Position numbers and translations under genes: made by a program. The notes beneath the pieces were generated by a model. It did not search any database. It saw nothing but the letters and a program-made list of their open reading frames with translations, and was not told where the DNA came from. Below are positions 32,765 through 45,384 of a stretch of DNA of 64,000 nucleotides, in pieces. Position 1 is the first letter of the stretch. Every line of letters starts with the position of its first letter. Origin of the DNA: Lepisosteus oculatus (Eukaryota; Chordata; Actinopteri; Semionotiformes; Lepisosteidae); NCBI RefSeq assembly GCF_040954835.1, contig NW_027168298.1, forward strand, positions 372,001-436,000. The letters run 5' to 3'.

Positions 32765-33550
32765 TGAGGCTTTTAAACCTCTCAGGTTCCTCGGTAACAG
32801 GTTGCCGTCATGTATATGAACTATAGAAAAGCATTTGCCACAACCCGTAAATTAGCACGCAAGTGCGGGCTAGTGAACACAGAACTGTATGGAGATCATC
32901 TCCAGCTCCGAGCTCAATTGCAATGAAAAAACATGCAGAACAGAACTGGAGAGCAGCTGAATTTGTGCTCGGTAGGGTGGGGAGGACTCAGCATTGCTAT
33001 TGTTCTAATTGGCATGAACTGCAGGGGATCTGAATCAGAACATGTCAGTTAGTTCGATCATTGCGTCAATATGTAGGCCACGTTAATACAGAATTATTAC
33101 TTTGTCTGTCTCGTCTTTGTATATAGCTGAATGTCCCTGACAATTTCATGTTAGTTTTTAAGAACGACATTGGTGCTAATAGATACACATATAGCATATA
33201 AGGAACACGTAAAAGTTTAGTCCATGCTGAAAAGATAAGAAAACCGCCACAACGTTTCATCTTGGAATAAATCTTTACTTGTTGTTTTGCAGCCTACCCA
33301 TTCTGACCTAACTCCTCCCTTTAATTCCCTAACAGATAAGGGTACGTAACGGCTCATGCGATGCTCAGTTGCAATTTGTCCCAAAACAAACAAGAACAGC
33401 AGCTGAGGGTTTGAGTTTGAACATGCACTGTATTAAAGCAGCTTTTATTTCCATTGATAAATGCTAGATATTCCTACAGAGATTCTCCAGGTGAGTAAGC
33501 GATTCCTGTTTCTGTTTCTATTTCTGTTTCATATATATATATACAGTATA

Positions 33551-34323
33551 TATATATATGTTACATGTGTCTCTGCAATAGTACAAATGTGTTATACACT
33601 ATCAGGGGCTGCTTTTTTGTGCACCTCATCTACAACAAGGGTTTTTTTTTCATTTATGTTTGTGGACCTTCACCATTTGAGGAAGTGAGTTAGATAAGAA
33701 AGTTACAGGTATGGTGAGCAATGACTGACAAAGGCACGTACTGCGTATTCCTTACAGAAGTGTAAGCAATTTGTTCTAAAAAACACCGGCTAAAGTCCAA
33801 CATCGTTAGCAATCTTATTACTTAAACAGAATTAACATCAATAAACTGTAAGGTGCTGGTACATGCGAGTAGATTTGATCTTCTATTAAACAAAAATGCA
33901 ATTACAGCTCTAAAAAGGTCAACCTAGACTTCTGGAACAGATCTGTTCAGGTCATCGTTTTTCCTCTGACCTTGTGAGTCTTTGGAATTTTAAAAGTGTA
34001 TTTTGCTTGCCTTTCATGTGGTCTGTGTACAAGTCACTGTGGCGTATGCGGTCCTACACAGCCTTGCTATAGACGTGACGAGCCTCCGCTATGTTGCAAT
34101 GGAGAACAGGTTCAGTACGGAGCTGCCGAGAAAATTCAGCTGGAAAGCTCGTTGCAGAAAAGCATCGGTATCTGTGTCCAGCGGCAAAGCGTCCTTCGTG
34201 GGTGCTGAAGAATCGATTTCACAGGCTGCGGGTCCAGGCGATTTAGAGTGTTAAAGGTCCCAGCGAAAACGAAACGGCGCTGGTCCTTTTACACGCACGC
34301 ACGCAACCAAATGCAAAGGACGC
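33551..34323. other. No gene recognised
   Basis: Starts in TA-type microsatellite (about 33533-33560). The rest resembles weakly the flank of the other Ser tRNA blocks. No RNA gene or coding frame was seen. Confidence 0.5.
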
Positions 34324-34405
34324 CGTAGTCGGCAGGATTTGAACCTGCGCAGGGAGACCCCAACGGATTTCAAGTCCGTCACCTTAACCACTCGGCCACG
34401 ACTAC
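34324..34405 (-). tRNA. tRNA-Ser(TGA)
   Basis: An 82-nt class II tRNA with perfect acceptor (GTAGTCG/CGACTAC), anticodon stem ACGGA/TCCGT, anticodon TGA and T arm GCAGGTTCAAATCCTGC. It is the best preserved serine tRNA of the TGA group in the window. Confidence 0.93.
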
Positions 34406-35904
34406 AGCGAGCGCCGCGGCCGCTGCCTTCTTGCTACAATCGAACAGGGAGTGCGAGGCGGCGGCGGCAGCGGAGGCAACTTTTTTCAAGTTCGCTCTCC
34501 GTTTAAGAAACCTTTTACGCCATACGTGCAAGCACACACAGACCTTAGAGGACTTAAGGGTGGCTTCAAGTTGGAATGATAAAGTCTCCCCGTTCGGACA
34601 TGAAAACAGAACGTTCTTAGACAGAAAGCAATCAACAACGGAGACATGTGGACGACGATTTTAGTCACTGCACTTTGAATAGCATTTTTGCTCCAGTTAC
34701 AGGAGATGCACCAATGACCCTTGACCTACGCTCTTACCAATGCCTTGAACATTCAAACAAAACAGCCCTCAAGTCCTGCGGTTTAATATAACGCTGTTAC
34801 GTGTCGAGGCAGTATTTGACTCTGTCCTACCGTTGAGACACGGGGCGTATATGGAAACGAACACATGCTACGGATCGTCTCTAATCGGTCCCTACAGTTG
34901 GAAGGCTCCTTGAAGAGTGCACCCCCATCATTCATCTTTGCGCATCTGTGAAAGGTAGACTCTTGAGCAATGTTTGAGCCAGCTCTAAGGCAACTAGTGC
35001 TATTGGACAGAGACCTCTGGAAGATCCTAAGAGTCTCTTAACACCACTTCCAGCAGCAAGCTTAATTGTTCGCTGGAGGTCTCCCACCCAGGTACTGACC
35101 AGGCAAAGAATCACCACTACATTGAATGAGGAAGTTAATCCTGAAATCCAATTACATATCTCAAGGTAAGACAAATCCATAAGAACATGTCTTAGTATTA
35201 CTTTGTTTACATTAGTATGGCACTGAGTTGGAGCTCCTCTTTAAGCTGTGGTTTAGTTTTGCATTCATGTGTTTCTAGAGCAGTTATTTATGGGGGTGGG
35301 TGGGTCTTTCACAGAGGCTCAGGACAAATCCCCCGCCTGAAAGTCTAATGTGTGCGTTCAGACAGTCACAGGTCAAGAGCCAGGCAGGAGGACAATGGAC
35401 AGAAGAGCCAACGAACTAAAAATGAAAGAACAAATATGAAAAAGCCACCATCTTTTTCTTTTTGACATTTTCCGACTTTCATGCAAGCCAGGACAAAGTT
35501 GCTCGTAGCTACTTGTGGATTCAAATACTCTATTGAGTGCTTTGATGAGTTTTTGCAATTTGATTGTTGTCCTGTCAGCCTGTTTCTGTTTTTTTTTTCA
35601 ATCTAGGGATGGAAAGTATGAGGGAAATGATGGAGCAATCAATAACCGCTCCGGAAAAATGGCAGAAAAAAATGGTCCGTCACTAAGGACATTTGTGAAG
35701 CAGAGGAGTGACATCACCACAAAGGCGACACATTCTGCTGATGGTTTTGGTGAATAATGATTGAGGCGCGTTAAGAGAAAGGTAGCTGTGTCAGCATGCG
35801 TAGGCTGCAAAGGATCAAGCAAAGGTTTACTCCATGCTGAAAAGAGAAGAAAAGAAGCACAACGTTTCGACTGTGGAGCCTTCTGCGCCATCATCTTTAG
35901 CGGT

Positions 35905-35914
35905 GATGATGTTT

Positions 35915-35972
<58 letters not shown>

Positions 35973-35978
35973 AGAGAC
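35905..35978 (-). pseudogene. tRNA-Asn(GTT) with unpaired acceptor
   Basis: 5' GTCTCTGTGGCGCAATCGG, a perfect anticodon arm with GTT, and the T arm GGTGGTTCAAGCC are standard tRNA-Asn. The 3' strand reads AAAACATC instead of CAGGGACG, so the acceptor stem cannot form. The Pol III boxes are intact, so a transcript may be made but not processed. Confidence 0.75.
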
Positions 35979-36221
35979 TGACGGCCACTTGTGCTCCCTA
36001 CATTTGCAGGTTTATGGTCAAAGAAAACAATCACTTGCGCTTCTTGCAGCCAGCAATCTTTTTCCACTGACAACCAAGAAATGGATTTCATCTTTCACAA
36101 GCTGTATGGATTTCTTCAAAAACAAGTTATTCCAGAAAGGAAATGAATTCTTGCATTAAACTGAACCAAGCTGTACATGTTTGTCTGAAATGAGACATTC
36201 GGCACAACAAGACACGGAGAG

Positions 36222-36295
36222 AGGCACCGCTGGTATTCAGACCCAGGATCGCTTGCTTACTAGGCAGGCACTTTAAGCCACTAGGGAACAGCGCC
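36222..36295 (-). pseudogene. tRNA-Thr(AGT)-type gene, copy 2
   Basis: Duplicate of 31742-31815 with two substitutions in the anticodon stem, which still leave AGT in the loop. It has the same abnormal D arm. Confidence 0.65.
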
Positions 36296-37161
36296 AGCAG
36301 AGCACCGCGCTTTTACAGACACTTGGACACATCTGCGTTCGGTGTGCACTTAACCTGCTCTCTGAGCCCGTTGCCTCCGTCCCATTTAATAGCAGAACTG
36401 ACGCCAAGAGAAATGATGAGAAATGGCATTTATCGGGCACTTTTCATGTCCAAGGAGCTCAATGCCCTTGACACCTCCCCAAGGCGACAGAGCATTCTTT
36501 GGCGACAACATTTTTTCTTTTGTTTTATTTCTATACTTATTGATAGAAAAAAAACGATATGTCATGTACTGTAAGGGAAATGTCTCTTTTCATGGGGAAA
36601 GCTAGCACCAGCAAATGTTGTGTTTAGAAGAATTGATTTAACATGACACGTGACCTAACATACCGGAGCAAAAGCTCACCCAGCAAGCCCTGCTTTACTT
36701 CTACAGGAGAGAAGTAGAGTCTGCAAGATGTTCAGCTGGGTAGCTATGTCAGCATTCCTCGGCTGCAAAGGAACAAGTAATAGGTTTATTGCATGCTGAA
36801 AAGAGAAGAAAGGAAACACAACGTTTCGGCCGTGAGGTCTTCTCACACCTGAAGAAGCCTCACACCTGTAAAAGGCTCCATTGTTTTCTTTTTTCTCTTT
36901 TCAACATGGAATACACCTATTGTCTGCAAGATGTGACAATTTCACGGTGTTTTGGAAGAAAACGTTTTTTCTTTGAATTCAAAATCAATCGGAATTTCAG
37001 CACAACACATCAACACTTTTTCTGTTTTAAGGAGATGATATTTTAAACCTGATAAAAATAGTAGGAAACACAAGTTTCTTGCTGTGAAAATTTAGATGGG
37101 GAGGTGTACTACTAGTAGCAGTGTAGAGCTCTCTGTGGTGGAGTGCAAGCGCATGTTCTAT

Positions 37162-37234
37162 GGGCCAGTGGCGTAATGGATAACGCGTCTGACTTCGGAT
37201 CAGAAGATTGTAGGTTCAAGTCCTGCCTGGCTCG
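37162..37234 (+). tRNA. tRNA-Arg(TCG), copy 2
   Basis: Identical to the gene at 32692 except for TTCAAGT in the T loop and G as the last base. All stems pair, so both copies may be active. Confidence 0.92.
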
Positions 37235-38094
37235 TGAGGCTTTTAAACCTCTCAGGTTCCTCGGTAACAGGTTGCCGTCATGTATATGAACTATAGAAAA
37301 GCATCTGCCACAACCCGTAAATTAGCACGCAAGTGCGGGCTAGTTAACACAGAACTGTATGGAGATCATCTCCAGCTCCGAGCTCAATTGCAATGAAAAA
37401 ACATGCAGAACAGAACTGGAGAGCAGCTGAATTTGTGCTCAGTAGGGTGGGGAGGACTCAGCATTGCTTTTGTTCTAATTGGCATGAACTGCAGGGGATC
37501 TGAATCAGAACATGTCAGTTAGTTCGATCATTGCGTCAATATGTAGGCCACGTTAATACAGAATTATTACTTTGTCTGTCTCGTCTTTGTATATAGCTGA
37601 ATGTCCCTGACAATTTCATGTTAGTTTTTAAGAACGACATTGGTGCTAATATATACATATATAGCATATAAGGAACACGTAAAAGTTTAGTCCATGCTGA
37701 AAAGATAAGAAAACCGCCACAACGTTTCATCTTGGAATAAATCTTTACTTGTTGTTTTGCAGCCTACCCATTCTGACCTAACTCCTCCCTTGAAATTGCC
37801 AAACAGATAAGGGTACGTAACGGCTCATGCGATGCTCAGTTGCAATTTGTCCCAAAACAAACAAGAACAGCAGCTGAGGGTTTGAGTTTGAACATGCACT
37901 GTATTAAAGCAGCTTTTATTTCCATTGATAAATGCTATATATTCCTACAGAGATTCTCCAGGTGAGTAAGCGATTCCTGTTTCTGTTTCTATTTCTGTTT
38001 CATATATATATATACAGTGTATATATACAGTATTGTACTATTATTATATAATTCGTTACACTGTGGCTGTGTTGTGTGTGTTAAGCTGCTGTTG

Positions 38095-38137
38095 CACTGC
38101 AATTTCCCTCACGGGATCAATAAAGTATCTATCTATA
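38095..38137 (+). repeat. LINE 3'-tail-like sequence
   Basis: CACTGCAATTTCCCTCACGG, then GATCAATAAAGTATCTATCT: the same conserved tail with TATC-type end as at 20218-20265. It is a truncated insertion at the right edge of the duplicated segment. Confidence 0.55.
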
Positions 38138-38140
38138 AGA

Positions 38141-38220
38141 AGACATTACCAACAACGACCACAAGATGGAGATATTGTCTAGACATTACCAACAACGACC
38201 ACAAGATGGAGATATTGTCC
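38141..38220. repeat. 40-bp direct doublet
   Basis: Two tandem copies of a 40-base word starting AGACATTACCAACAACGACC; the same doublet occurs at about 41970-42049, followed in both places by AAAGAGGCAAGAAGGGC. Confidence 0.85.
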
Positions 38221-38374
38221 AAAGAGGCAAGAAGGGCAAAGCCGCGATAAGGTAAAATCATTTTTTGTAAGAGATTGGTGTCAGAATGCACATCCGTATC
38301 CCAAACAGAATCTCTAGTAAAATGTGATCATTTGTGAAACAGGCAAATGAGTGTCTGCTACAATATGATTGCTA

Positions 38375-38781
38375 CAGATGCAGCCATTCAAAATGTGCGG
38401 GCGATACTGCATTATTTTAAATACCGCTAGCAAAATAATAGTATCCGGAATTTCCGCAAGGTGGAGCTAATAAAGCTCAACTTCTCATGTTTGAGCTGTA
38501 GCCATCAAAGTCTTTAATGAAGATATTACTAATAGTATTAATAATAAATGACCTTGGACAAGCTGTAAACTCAAAGTATTGCCCTGGTCCACATTATTTT
38601 TTTCACTGACCTTCATTGTAAAAGTAACACCACAGCATTTCGCAATCACGCATTTTTTTCCAATCATGCAAAGTACAGTAATTTTTGAGAATCGATTCAC
38701 CATGCCTTTCACATGCTCATAAAAGAGATTGATTTAGGAACATAAACATATTACCGTATGCAAACTGTACTGTATACAGTT

Positions 38782-38812
<31 letters not shown>

Positions 38813-41000
38813 TTAATGTCTTAACTGTGCCCGTTTAAGTATTGAATATTTATATGGAATTTTACCACTGAAGGGAAATCTTAGTGCCTGAGCATAAAAA
38901 GAATAGGAGCGTAATGCAACGCGTGTGAAGGCCATAAACGATATTAATTTTGGAACATAAACATACAGTATATGGCTGGTCTCGGTACTTTAAAGAAAAC
39001 ATACACGAAACATGGTTTCATTATGACCAGAATCGGTCTTGAGATATTTTTAACTTGATTTACAGTATTTGAGAGGTATGTCTTGACACCGATACTACGT
39101 AAATACTCCTCACGTATGTGTTTCTAGGTTTATATTATGCATTTCATACGGTCAAATTGCTTTTGAGCAACTGATAAGAAGCGCGAAACGGTATGCCCAG
39201 GGCGTTTTAGTTTTTGTTTTGTTTTAATGCAGTGCAGTGGATTGATTAGAGATATCAAGTACATACAAGTCATTTTTTAAATGTTGTAGTTCGTCTTGTA
39301 AAAATGTTACGAGTACATCATCTGTCAACAATTACACAGGTTCTGTTTCCATATTGCGGTTTTTGGTTACGTAATACTATTTTCTAATTTCACGTTGTGA
39401 ATATATGATTTGGGCAAACAGAGCCGCAAAGAAGTACATTATGGGTTGTTGTTGTTTTTTTGCAGTTTTATCTAAAATAAGCGATGCTTAAACCTTTGTC
39501 TGATTCTTGTGAAACTATCCACACGACAGTTACCTAGGAGTTGACTTCAGTGATGTCACTGATGGGATGTTTCTAAAAATCCATCCTCTGTAAAACATCT
39601 TCTCTAGTTGTTCTGCATATGTATTCGCTAATGAAGCTGTGTGTTCTGAGCCTGGTTCTCTACATTTCTGTATGAACCAGCTTAGAGGGCTAAAGACAGC
39701 TTGTGTTTAAATTGAGTGTAAGGTAATTTATGCTTCTAAAGTCATGGTCAGCATTTATTATTGTACTGTGCTGTAAACTTCTTCTGTGCCTAATTACATT
39801 ATTTTATAGTCGATAATGTTTCTGTAGTGCTTTTTCAGCCCTCAGCATGTGACTGCGCTGGTGGTGCTGTGGGTTAGGTTCCTGACTCCTATGTCACATG
39901 GTCTGTGGTTGAATCTCATGGAACTATGACTTTAATTTTTAACAAACATTTCTTTGAAAAAATGAAACATTTCCCTTGGTCAGAGATTAAATAAAACCTC
40001 ACTCGCATCAAAACAAATTTATATTTCTAAATATCACAACATGATCGAATTTACGTCTTTTTAATAACAATGAATAGTCACCTATGCGTTACAAAATAAA
40101 CATTTATATTGATTTGAATCGAGTTTTGATTTAAATCGTAAACGCGTGTTTAAAGGCGATATACTGTATAAAAGCGCTGATTCTTATGGAATGTGTTTGG
40201 CCGGGGATTCAAAAAAATTATTTTTTTTAATCGCGTATCTAAGGAAAATTGCAGTATAACTTTGTTCATGCACAAACAGTGGCATGTTACATTATAATTT
40301 GGGTGTCTCCTCTTGCCAGAAAGCTCTAAATTGGATTTTGAGTGCGGTTTTTGACTTTTTCTAAATTGCAATCCATAAATAAAGCTGATACAGTTTAGAC
40401 TTACTGTATTCTAAACTGTATTACAACATCACATTGGACAATGCAACGTAAATTGCAAAAATGCACTTGGAATCTGTCCAAGCCCTACTACGAAAATTAT
40501 TAAAACTGCGACACTTATCATTCATCTTTAAATAAACTTTATTTTATATAGCGTTTTAAGCGAATAGGTAATTAGATTGCTCATAAACCTAATCGCTTTT
40601 TCTACATAAACACAGCGTGATTGCTCTCTGAAAATGCTTTTTTCTTTATATTTAGGCTCAGATTTCAACTATAGATTGTATTATTATAAACTTTCTTGGA
40701 AAAATGTCTTTTATGTAAACCATGTTTGCTATTAATTCATTTAGGGCTAAAATACGTTCATTGTCTTCCAATCGAGTCGAGTTGACATTGGAAGCTTGCC
40801 ACGCCCGGACTGTTACACCAACGCATTAGCATGTTGAAGCGATTTCATTGAGGAGGCCATCTACTAGTTAACACTGTACTTCCTACTTTGAAAACACCTG
40901 TGAAATTGGTTTAATTCGTCACAGCCAGCACTCCGGCAGAGAGGGGGGTTGTACTCGTTAATGTCTGATGACATACAAGTGGAAAGATTACAGATTTTAA
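38375..41000. mobile_element. Deleted relative of the A+T-rich island
   Basis: Starts with the terminus AGATGCAGCCATTCAAAATG and continues with blocks matching 16395-16520, 16975-17060, 17090-17720 and, inverted, 19830-19960. The right terminus was not found. At its left edge the flank GATTGCTAC matches an uninterrupted paralogue near 42430 (GATTGCTACATATC), which supports an insertion. No gene seen. Confidence 0.55.
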
Positions 41001-43390
41001 TCGTTTTTTTTCTGAACCAGGGAAAATCTGATCATGTTTCTCTATAACAATAATAAAAAACTTTATTTTAAATTATTTTACATATCCCGCTTGCACATCG
41101 CACGACTTTAATAAATCTATTCTTTATTAATACTAAATAAATAATACTAAAAATACTACAGCAAAGAGGTCACTTGATTTTTGGAATAATTCCAAATAGC
41201 ACAATGATCCACTGGCATTCCTGAAGTCTGTTTAGTGCATAATCTTCCAAATACAATCACTAAGCAATTATAAGAATTATACCATCCTATTTCTTTGTGA
41301 TGTCCTGTAAAAACTAAACCTATTTTTATAAGGCTTTTACTCAAAAGGTTTCCAAACACACAAAGCATTTGTGAAGTACTATAGTATTTCTAAAGGTTAC
41401 TGGTACAACATCAATCATTAAAGCTTAACAATAAAGTTTAGATTGCTGACTATGGACTAACTACATTAACTAACTGCAATGCAACATTATACATTTTACA
41501 AGAATATCTGGTTGAATTCTTGCATTTGTAGCCAATTTAATGCGAGAGAAATAAGCCAATTTAATTATTTCACAAAAAATAATGTAATATAAAATGGACG
41601 TTTTTAACTTTATTGTAGTGTTTTAGAAACTAATATGTCTTCAAAAATGGTTGTTTTTCACTCCTAGGAATGAAAGCTGTTGTTATATGATGTTTATTTT
41701 CAAATTTGGAAAAATCAAAGGATTCTAGCTTTCTCCCCTTGCAGGCATCGGACACAGAGAACCTCATGGTTTTCCTAAAAATCATTTTTTATGTTCCCTG
41801 GTGTTCCAAACTTAGTTTTAATTTGTTATTATGTTAAAAACAGGGTAATAAATTTCTAATTGGACTATAAATAATGTCATATTGTCTGCTATAAAACTGA
41901 TGTTTTCAACTCTATTGTAGAGATTCTAGAATCATCTAATAGAGAATTGAAATAAAAAAAGGGCATAAGAAGACATTACCAACAACGACCACAAGATGGA
42001 GATATTGTCTAGACATTACCAACAACGACCACAAGATGGAGATATTGTCCAAAGAGGCAAGAAGGGCAAAGCCGCGATAAGGTAAAATCATTTTTTGAAA
42101 GAGATTGCTGTCAGAATGCACAACTGAATCCCAAACAGAATCTCTAGTCAAATATGATCATTTGTGAAACAGGCAAATGAGTCTCTCAGGTGCCCATTGC
42201 TCATTTTCAGACACATTTATGCAATACTTTCACCATGCGTTGAGCAATAGGGATTAAAGATACCAGAGGTAAGGTTTAAAAGTGATTCTGAGGTGCAACA
42301 CATCAGCAATACAGCTAGGCATCTGAAATGCGGGGTTTGAGAGCCCTTCAGGGAACACCGTACCCTAAAGGTACCAGAAGTCCAGTAATATAAGCATTAA
42401 GTCACTGTCACCCCTGTTACAATGTGATTGCTACATATCTTCATTTCTTTGGTTTTTAAGGAGTAAGAGTGCAGGGGGTCTAAATCTGCGATCCAGTGTG
42501 TTGAAGTATTTCACAACATTACCTGTAGCCCGTATGGAAATAAATACTAATTCTGATTATTGCCCTGGGCATGTACCAATAAATCACTGAGCATATATAT
42601 ATATATCACTGTGTTGAAGCTAGAGACCTGTATGTAATATTATGGTGCTAAAATGTCATTTTCACATATATTAATGTAATAAATGATTGCTTATGCTTTA
42701 TAAACAAATCTAATTAAAATAAATGATTAAGTTTTGTATTTATCTTGTACCATAGAACATGATTTTCTTTGTATTTCAAGCCCACAAAGTGTCCAAATGA
42801 CGCACTACATGATATAAGGAAGATTATCACATGCATATCGGTATTATCTTTCTTATGAAAATGCATTCCTTTCATTACCTTTTACTTTTTAAAATGAACT
42901 CAAATTGTGTATAATGTAATAATTTAAGTAGAAGTGCTTCACTGCTCTATGCCGTCTGGAAATAAATCCTCAGACTACTTACTGCCCTGGGCATGTACCA
43001 ATAAATTACAGGAGCACATCTATATATCACTGCGTTGAAGCAGGAGACACACAATCACTGCAAACACATCCTAAATACAGTGTTCTAGCACCTTTGACCT
43101 CATCCAGAACATATCATTTCTTGAAAGGGATTGCTGTCCGAATGCACATCTGAATCCCAAACAGAATCTCTAGTAAAATACGATCATTTGTGAAACAGGC
43201 AAATGACTGTCTCAGGGGCCCATTCCTCATTCTCAAGACACATGTATGCAGTACGTACACCATGCATTGAGCAATAGGGATTAAAGACACCACAGCTAAG
43301 GTTAGAAGTCATTCTGACTATATTCTAAAATATTGGACTCATATTCTTATGATGGCAGACATGATGCTGCGTTTAAAACCGGGGTTAATG
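41001..43390. other. A+T-rich non-coding DNA with internal duplications
   Basis: No gene was recognised. A block of about 140 bases at 42110-42250 recurs at 43125-43280, and the 41960-42130 stretch matches 38136-38330. A CTGGGCATGTACCAATAAAT word occurs near 42570 and 42990. Ancient local duplication is the simplest reading. Confidence 0.5.
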
Positions 43391-43642
43391 GACATTATAT
43401 GACTGTCAATTCTGTTTTGTTTTGGAGACTCTTGGCTGCCTATATGGTACACTGCAGCGTGAAGGAATTATTTTCCAAAACTGTGTCAGCTCAAAAGTTG
43501 TAAGAGAACCTCTCCAGCTGCTTTAACTCTCTTCATTTTTGTCATTTAATTGTCTGTCGGCACTATGTGGCAGCGTTGCATGACAACCCCTCTCACCACG
43601 GAAAGGAACCTAACAGCTTTGGTAAGAGAGGAGAAAAGGACC

Positions 43643-43716
43643 TGGCCAGTAAGGGGCACAAACCCGTGACTTTGGCGTTATTAGCACCATGCTCTAACCA
43701 ACTGAGCTAACCGGCC
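43643..43716 (-). pseudogene. tRNA-Ile(AAT), decayed duplicate
   Basis: Duplicate of the gene at 9332 with AAT still in place, but the B box is changed (GGGTTTGTGCC) and the acceptor has an additional mismatch (ACTGGCC). Probably not well transcribed. Confidence 0.75.
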
Positions 43717-43879
43717 TCACGACAGTGGTTCTCTCTGTGCTGCAAAAAATCGAACTCAGGGAATTTCTTTTGCCCTCCTTTGAATAGAAAGCCGTGTAAT
43801 TCAGTGTACGGGCTTTCTCATGCAGTTTCATGGTTCTTGTAACCCAAATCCTACACTGGCCTGAAGTGCCCCCCATTTC

Positions 43880-44232
43880 ACAGAATTTTTCAGCTGATTT
43901 AAAATGTACCTACAGGAGAAGCATTATTGAAGACGATCAATTACCAAGAGCTTTTGTCAAAGGTTTTGGTGGTCATTTTTAATGACCACAGAGCGATGTG
44001 ACCTCGGTTTTACATCTCATCCAAAAGACAGCGCCCTTTTACAACACAGTGTCTCCGTCACTATGCTGGGGCATTGGGACCCGCACAGACCTCAGGGTGA
44101 GCGCCCCACCGCCGGCACCATTAACACCGCTTCCAGCTGGAAGCTTTGTTTTTCCCTGTAGCTCACCCTCATCCGGGTACTGACCTGGCTCACACCTGCT
44201 TAGCTTCAGTGGGTTTTCAGTTGCGAGTTGCA
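43880..44232 (-). repeat. 5S rRNA-derived SINE, duplicate
   Basis: Same insertion as 9575-9920, copied with its flanks. It carries scattered substitutions only. Confidence 0.8.
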
Positions 44233-44272
44233 AGGGGATGCAAGTGATGGAGCAGCTAGCTGCAAAAGCCAC

Positions 44273-44343
44273 TGCATTGGCGGGGAATCAAAGCCGAGTC
44301 TCCCGCGTGGCAGGCGAGAATTCTACCACTGAACCACCAATGC
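44273..44343 (-). pseudogene. tRNA-Gly(GCC), decayed duplicate
   Basis: Anticodon arm CTCGC-CTGCCAC-GCGGG and D arm are canonical, better than at 9963, but the T arm reads TCGGCTTTGATTCCCCG, breaking the T stem and the B box. Confidence 0.7.
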
Positions 44344-44557
44344 TCAGAACCCGGGCCTTCAAAAAAGACGCTTTTTTGGTGCTCTGTGCAAAAAGCGTCG
44401 ACATCTGCTTCCAGCTGTAAAATGCCATTCGCGGACGCTGAAGAACTTATTTGCAAGGGAGCGGGTACAAGCAATTTGGCATTTTAAAACCACCAGGAAC
44501 ACCGAACAGGCGCGCTTCTTTGCTTGCGCCGAAACACAACGACAGGAGGTGGACAAC

Positions 44558-44581
44558 GTAGTCGGCAGGATTCGAACCTCT
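44558..44581 (-). pseudogene. 3' end of a tRNA-Ser, cut at a junction
   Basis: The last 23-24 bases of a serine tRNA (AGGTTCGAATCCTGCCGACT in minus orientation) then an abrupt switch to the flank of a different tRNA block (matching the region around 25500). A breakpoint inside a tRNA T arm. Confidence 0.75.
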
Positions 44582-45302
44582 TTCTGTCTATTATATACTA
44601 AATGTTCTCTTGTCTGTCTCTTGTTTGTATAGAACTGAATGTCCCTGACAATGTACTGTTAGTTTTAATTGAAGAACGGCATTTGTGTTCAAATATATCA
44701 GACAAGTTTACGTAACTGCTCATGCGACACTCAGTTGTAATTAGTCAAGAAATAAAGTCGAACAACAGCTGCGGGTTTGATTCTGAACGTATCAGATTGC
44801 AGCACCTTTTACTTCCATTGACAAATGATAGAGATTCGAAGAGAGATCCTTCAGACCAGCAAGCAAACCCACGGCTATTTCGGTTTTCTATCTAGGCAAC
44901 GTTGGTGTCTGCAATAGCATACATGAAAGCGTGATGCAATTTCTGTGGCTAAATTTGTTGCACGTCATGCACAGTAAGAGTGTTTCTAACACCAAATAAA
45001 AAGTCAACAATTAGCGATCACGCCTTCTCCTCAGTTAACCCACTGAAACCCTTGCTGTTAACAATTCTTTAATGCATGCTTTACGAGCACCTACATATTG
45101 TGTCGGTTCTTTCAGTTTTATTCATTAGGTTTTCAAAGGCATAAGTAGAACACCAAAGGTGCGAACGCAAGATGTGTGGTTATCTGAAGAACTCATTTCC
45201 ATGGCAGCGGGGCCAAGCTATTTAGTGTTTTTATAGTACCAGGGAAGGAGAAGCGGCACTTCACCTTTGCCGCGCAGGCACAAGGAGACGTGCGGCAGAC
45301 GC

Positions 45303-45384
45303 CGTAGTCGGCAAGATTTGAACCTGCATGGGGAGTCCCCAACGGATTTCAAGTCCATCGCCTTAACCACTCGGCCACGACTAC
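45303..45384 (-). tRNA. tRNA-Ser(TGA)
   Basis: An 82-nt class II tRNA with a fully paired acceptor (GTAGTCG/CGACTAC), anticodon TGA in CTTGAAA and T stem kept through one G-T pair. Its left flank belongs to the block that carries Ser(CGA) at 26192, so the tRNA body may have been replaced or converted. Looks functional. Confidence 0.88.

Larger units (their letters stand above)
30743..33550. repeat. 2.8-kb tandem-type duplication, copy 1
   Basis: Near-identical to 35232-38030, about 4.48 kb further right. Carries an Asn tRNA remnant, a Thr-type tRNA and tRNA-Arg(TCG). Differences are scattered substitutions, small indels and a deletion in the Asn tRNA of this copy. High identity suggests a recent event. 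Confidence 0.9.
35232..38030. repeat. 2.8-kb tandem-type duplication, copy 2
   Basis: Second copy of 30743-33550. It keeps the fuller Asn tRNA and a full Arg(TCG) tRNA. Between the two copies lies about 1.7 kb with tRNA-Ser(TGA) and a block Y relative at about 34790-35000. Confidence 0.9.

Noticed and set aside
33533-33560. TA microsatellite, also at about 37998-38035 and 42592-42606
   Set aside because: Ordinary short tandem repeats; no special meaning seen.
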